Both the position numbers and the translations under genes were made by a program. The notes beneath the pieces were generated by a model. That model had not been told where the DNA came from, did not search any database, and was given only the letters and a program-made list of their open reading frames with translations. DNA of 64,000 nt. Source: Bacteroidota bacterium (GTDB taxonomy: Bacteria; Bacteroidota; Bacteroidia; Chitinophagales; Chitinophagaceae). Shown here one piece after another: positions 62,462-64,000 of this stretch; position 1 is the stretch's first letter, and every line of letters starts with the position of its first letter. The stretch lies in assembly GCA_023423835.1 (NCBI GenBank), contig JAFAEW010000053.1:1-64000 (forward strand). The letters run 5' to 3'.

Positions 62462-63355
62462 ATGAGAAAAGTTTCTGACAGAAGAAAGGCCATAAAGAAT
62501 TTACTTGCCGGTTCAGCAGCTATTTCAGCTTCTGCCTTGTTTCCGGCAATAGCAAAATCTGAAACCAAAAAACAAGCGGAATTCAAATTGAAAGGAAATA
62601 TTAATCATTCAGTTTGTCAGTGGACGTACAACTTTCTCTCCCTGGATGAACTTTGTGCATTGGTAAAGCAAATAGGATTTGGCGCAATAGATCTGCTTGC
62701 GCCAAAAGAATGGGGTGTATTACAAAAACACGGCATTTATTGTTCCATGTGCTATATTTCCGGTCCCGTGAGTCTGACCGAAGGCTTCAACCGACCCGAA
62801 TTTCACAACAATCTGGTTAAAGAATACCTCGATGTTATTCCTCTGATGAAGAAAGCCGGATATAAAGATGTAATTTGCTTCAGTGGAAATCGCAACGGCA
62901 TGGACGATGAAACCGGGCTGAAAAACTGCGTAACCGGCCTGCAAAAAATTCTGCCCGCGGCGGAAAAAAACGGGATAACGGTTCACATGGAATTGCTGAA
63001 TAGTAAGATTGATCACAAAGATTATATGTGCGATCGTACCTCCTGGGGTGTAGAACTTTGTAAAAGGCTGGGAAGCCCCAATTTCAAACTGCTGTACGAC
63101 ATTTACCATATGCAGGTTGATGAGGGAGATGTGATCAGAACGATCCGGGAGAATAACCGCTACATCGGTCATTATCATACGGCCGGCGTTCCCGGAAGGC
63201 ATGAAATCAGCGATCAGCAGGAACTGTTTTATCCGGCAATTATGAGGGCGATACTCGACACGGGCTTTAAGGGTTTTGTGGCGCAGGAATTCATCCCTGC
63301 GGGAGAAGACAAGGCGGCTTCTCTGAAAGAGGCAATATCAATTTGTGACGTTTAA
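62462..63355 (+). CDS. Tat-exported TIM-barrel sugar isomerase/epimerase-like protein
   Basis: 297 residues from the ATG at 62462; upstream in-frame codons overlap the terminator. The N-terminus has a twin-arginine signal (SDRRKAIKNLLAGSAAISASALFPAIA), so the protein is exported folded, probably with its metal. The barrel matches AP_endonuc_2 / hydroxypyruvate isomerase-like proteins: NHSVCQWTYNFLSLDELC, CFSGNRNG, VHMELLNSKIDH, LLYDIYHMQVDEGD, HYHTAGVPGRHEI and AQEFIPAGED, with the usual metal-binding Glu, Asp, His and Glu. It precedes a GMC oxidoreductase by 46 bases. Confidence 0.88.
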   Translation: MRKVSDRRKAIKNLLAGSAAISASALFPAIAKSETKKQAEFKLKGNINHSVCQWTYNFLSLDELCALVKQIGFGAIDLLAPKEWGVLQKHGIYCSMCYISGPVSLTEGFNRPEFHNNLVKEYLDVIPLMKKAGYKDVICFSGNRNGMDDETGLKNCVTGLQKILPAAEKNGITVHMELLNSKIDHKDYMCDRTSWGVELCKRLGSPNFKLLYDIYHMQVDEGDVIRTIRENNRYIGHYHTAGVPGRHEISDQQELFYPAIMRAILDTGFKGFVAQEFIPAGEDKAASLKEAISICDV

Positions 63356-63401
63356 CCAAAAATAAATAGTTTATCATTTCCATTAAATAAAAACAATTCA
63401 A

Positions 63402-64000
63402 ATGGCCGACAATGTTTATGATGCCATCGTCATTGGCTCGGGAATAAGTGGCGGATGGGCTGCTAAAGAACTGTGTGAGAAAGGATTGAAGACCATCATG
63501 CTTGAAAGAGGAAAAGACATCAAGCATGTTAAGGATTACCCAAGTGCCACCAAGGAAGCCTGGGATTTTCCGCATCGGGGAACGAGAACACAGCAGATGA
63601 TTAAGGATTATCCTGTTCTGAAAAGAGATTACCCGCTGAATGAAACCAACCTCGACTGGTGGTGCAGTGATAAAGATTCTCCTTATACCGAAATAAAAAG
63701 ATTCGACTGGTTTAGAGGTTATCATGTGGGTGGCCGCTCCCTGATGTGGGGAAGACAGAGTTACCGGCTTAGCAATCTCGATTTTGAAGCAAACGCAAGA
63801 GATGGAATCGCTGTTGACTGGCCGGTGCGCTATGAAGAGATTGCGCCCTGGTATGATTACGTAGAAAGATTTGCCGGAATAAGCGGATCGAAGGAAGGAC
63901 TGCCGCAATTGCCGGATGGACAATTCCTGCCGCCAATGCAACTGAATTGTGTTGAAAAGGATGTTGCCGCCCGGATCAAAGATCATTATAAGGGCACACG
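63402..64000 (+). CDS. GMC-family oxidoreductase, N-terminal part (3' end outside window)
   Basis: Open from the ATG at 63402 to the right edge without a stop, so only about 199 residues are visible. It begins MADNVYDAIVIGSGISGGWAAKELCEKGLK: the FAD-binding GxGxxG fold. Further on are the segments RFDWFRGYHVGGRSLMWGRQSYRLS and DWPVRYEEIAPWYDYVER, typical of Bacteroidota GMC oxidoreductases related to gluconate and glycoside dehydrogenases. There is no obvious signal peptide. Next to a Tat-exported sugar isomerase, it points to an oxidative sugar pathway; the rest of the operon lies beyond the window. Confidence 0.9.
   Translation, partial: MADNVYDAIVIGSGISGGWAAKELCEKGLKTIMLERGKDIKHVKDYPSATKEAWDFPHRGTRTQQMIKDYPVLKRDYPLNETNLDWWCSDKDSPYTEIKRFDWFRGYHVGGRSLMWGRQSYRLSNLDFEANARDGIAVDWPVRYEEIAPWYDYVERFAGISGSKEGLPQLPDGQFLPPMQLNCVEKDVAARIKDHYKGT

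Noticed and set aside
63291..63986. 231-codon minus-strand frame at the right edge
   Set aside because: It is opposite the GMC oxidoreductase start, whose FAD motif is clear; the minus frame has no domain.
1..64000. tRNA, rRNA, mobile element or phage genes
   Set aside because: Gaps were read for cloverleaf-like, transposase and integrase signs; none was seen, though a covariance model search would be more sensitive.

Overview
The window comes from a member of the Bacteroidota, most likely the Chitinophagaceae. The signs are a SusC/SusD pair at the left edge, starts that mostly lack a Shine-Dalgarno sequence, repeated TAnnTTTG-type -7 promoter elements just upstream of starts, and lineage-typical families (DUF4783, haem_bd, MerC, GH3-like, FAD/Fe-S fusion). 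It reads as ordinary chromosome: no tRNA, rRNA, insertion sequence, phage gene, integrase or CRISPR array was found. Coding density is high, and only two gaps exceed 300 bases (33502-33807 and 45501-45817).

Layout. 1-4167: 3' part of a susC gene and its susD partner, then a good terminator. 4323-6249: two unknown proteins and an orphan HisKA_3-type sensor kinase, overlapping convergently with an exported amidohydrolase. 6226-9496 (minus): hemH, hemJ and the amidohydrolase; hemH and hemJ cover the end of heme synthesis. 9578-11763: two small conserved proteins and an M23 peptidase lipoprotein. 11849-17807 (minus): response regulator, multi-PAS histidine kinase, MidA-like methyltransferase, then a CstB-like persulfide dioxygenase-rhodanese under its own promoter. 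17986-24783: feoB, serS, an L,D-transpeptidase, a DUF4783 protein, gpmI and a heme-binding protein. 25062-30665: lipoprotein, GH3-family enzyme, UvrD/PcrA helicase, cupin_8 protein.

30782-33501 is the most interesting stretch. A YciO-like protein converges on a Fur-family regulator that is translationally coupled to a SCO1 protein. Divergently lies a MerC-domain protein whose promoter contains a perfect 8-3-8 palindrome, and next to it an extremely acidic protein (about 60% Asp+Glu). 33808-39350: a Cys/Met-metabolism PLP enzyme, an AT-hook/MerR regulator coupled to a one-cysteine thioredoxin-like protein, and a tight four-gene minus-strand operon (gamma-glutamylcyclotransferase-like, LpxH-like, secreted unknown, MscS). 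39498-49824 holds housekeeping genes (ftsH, rsfS, birA, a MATE exporter, a nucleotide-sugar epimerase, lysS, tadA) and small membrane proteins.

50028-64000: a large FAD/Fe-S oxidase, a GH5-like lipoprotein, a DUF502 protein, a complete tetR-tolC-adaptor-RND efflux operon closed by a terminator, and the start of a Tat-exported TIM-barrel isomerase / GMC oxidoreductase unit that runs off the right edge.

No wholly new multi-gene system could be proven by reading alone. The best candidates for follow-up are the Fur/SCO1/MerC locus with its embedded operator, the hyperacidic protein with its structured upstream gap, the orphan kinase trio, and a set of promoters whose -7 box ends exactly 4 nt before the ATG, which suggests leaderless mRNAs.
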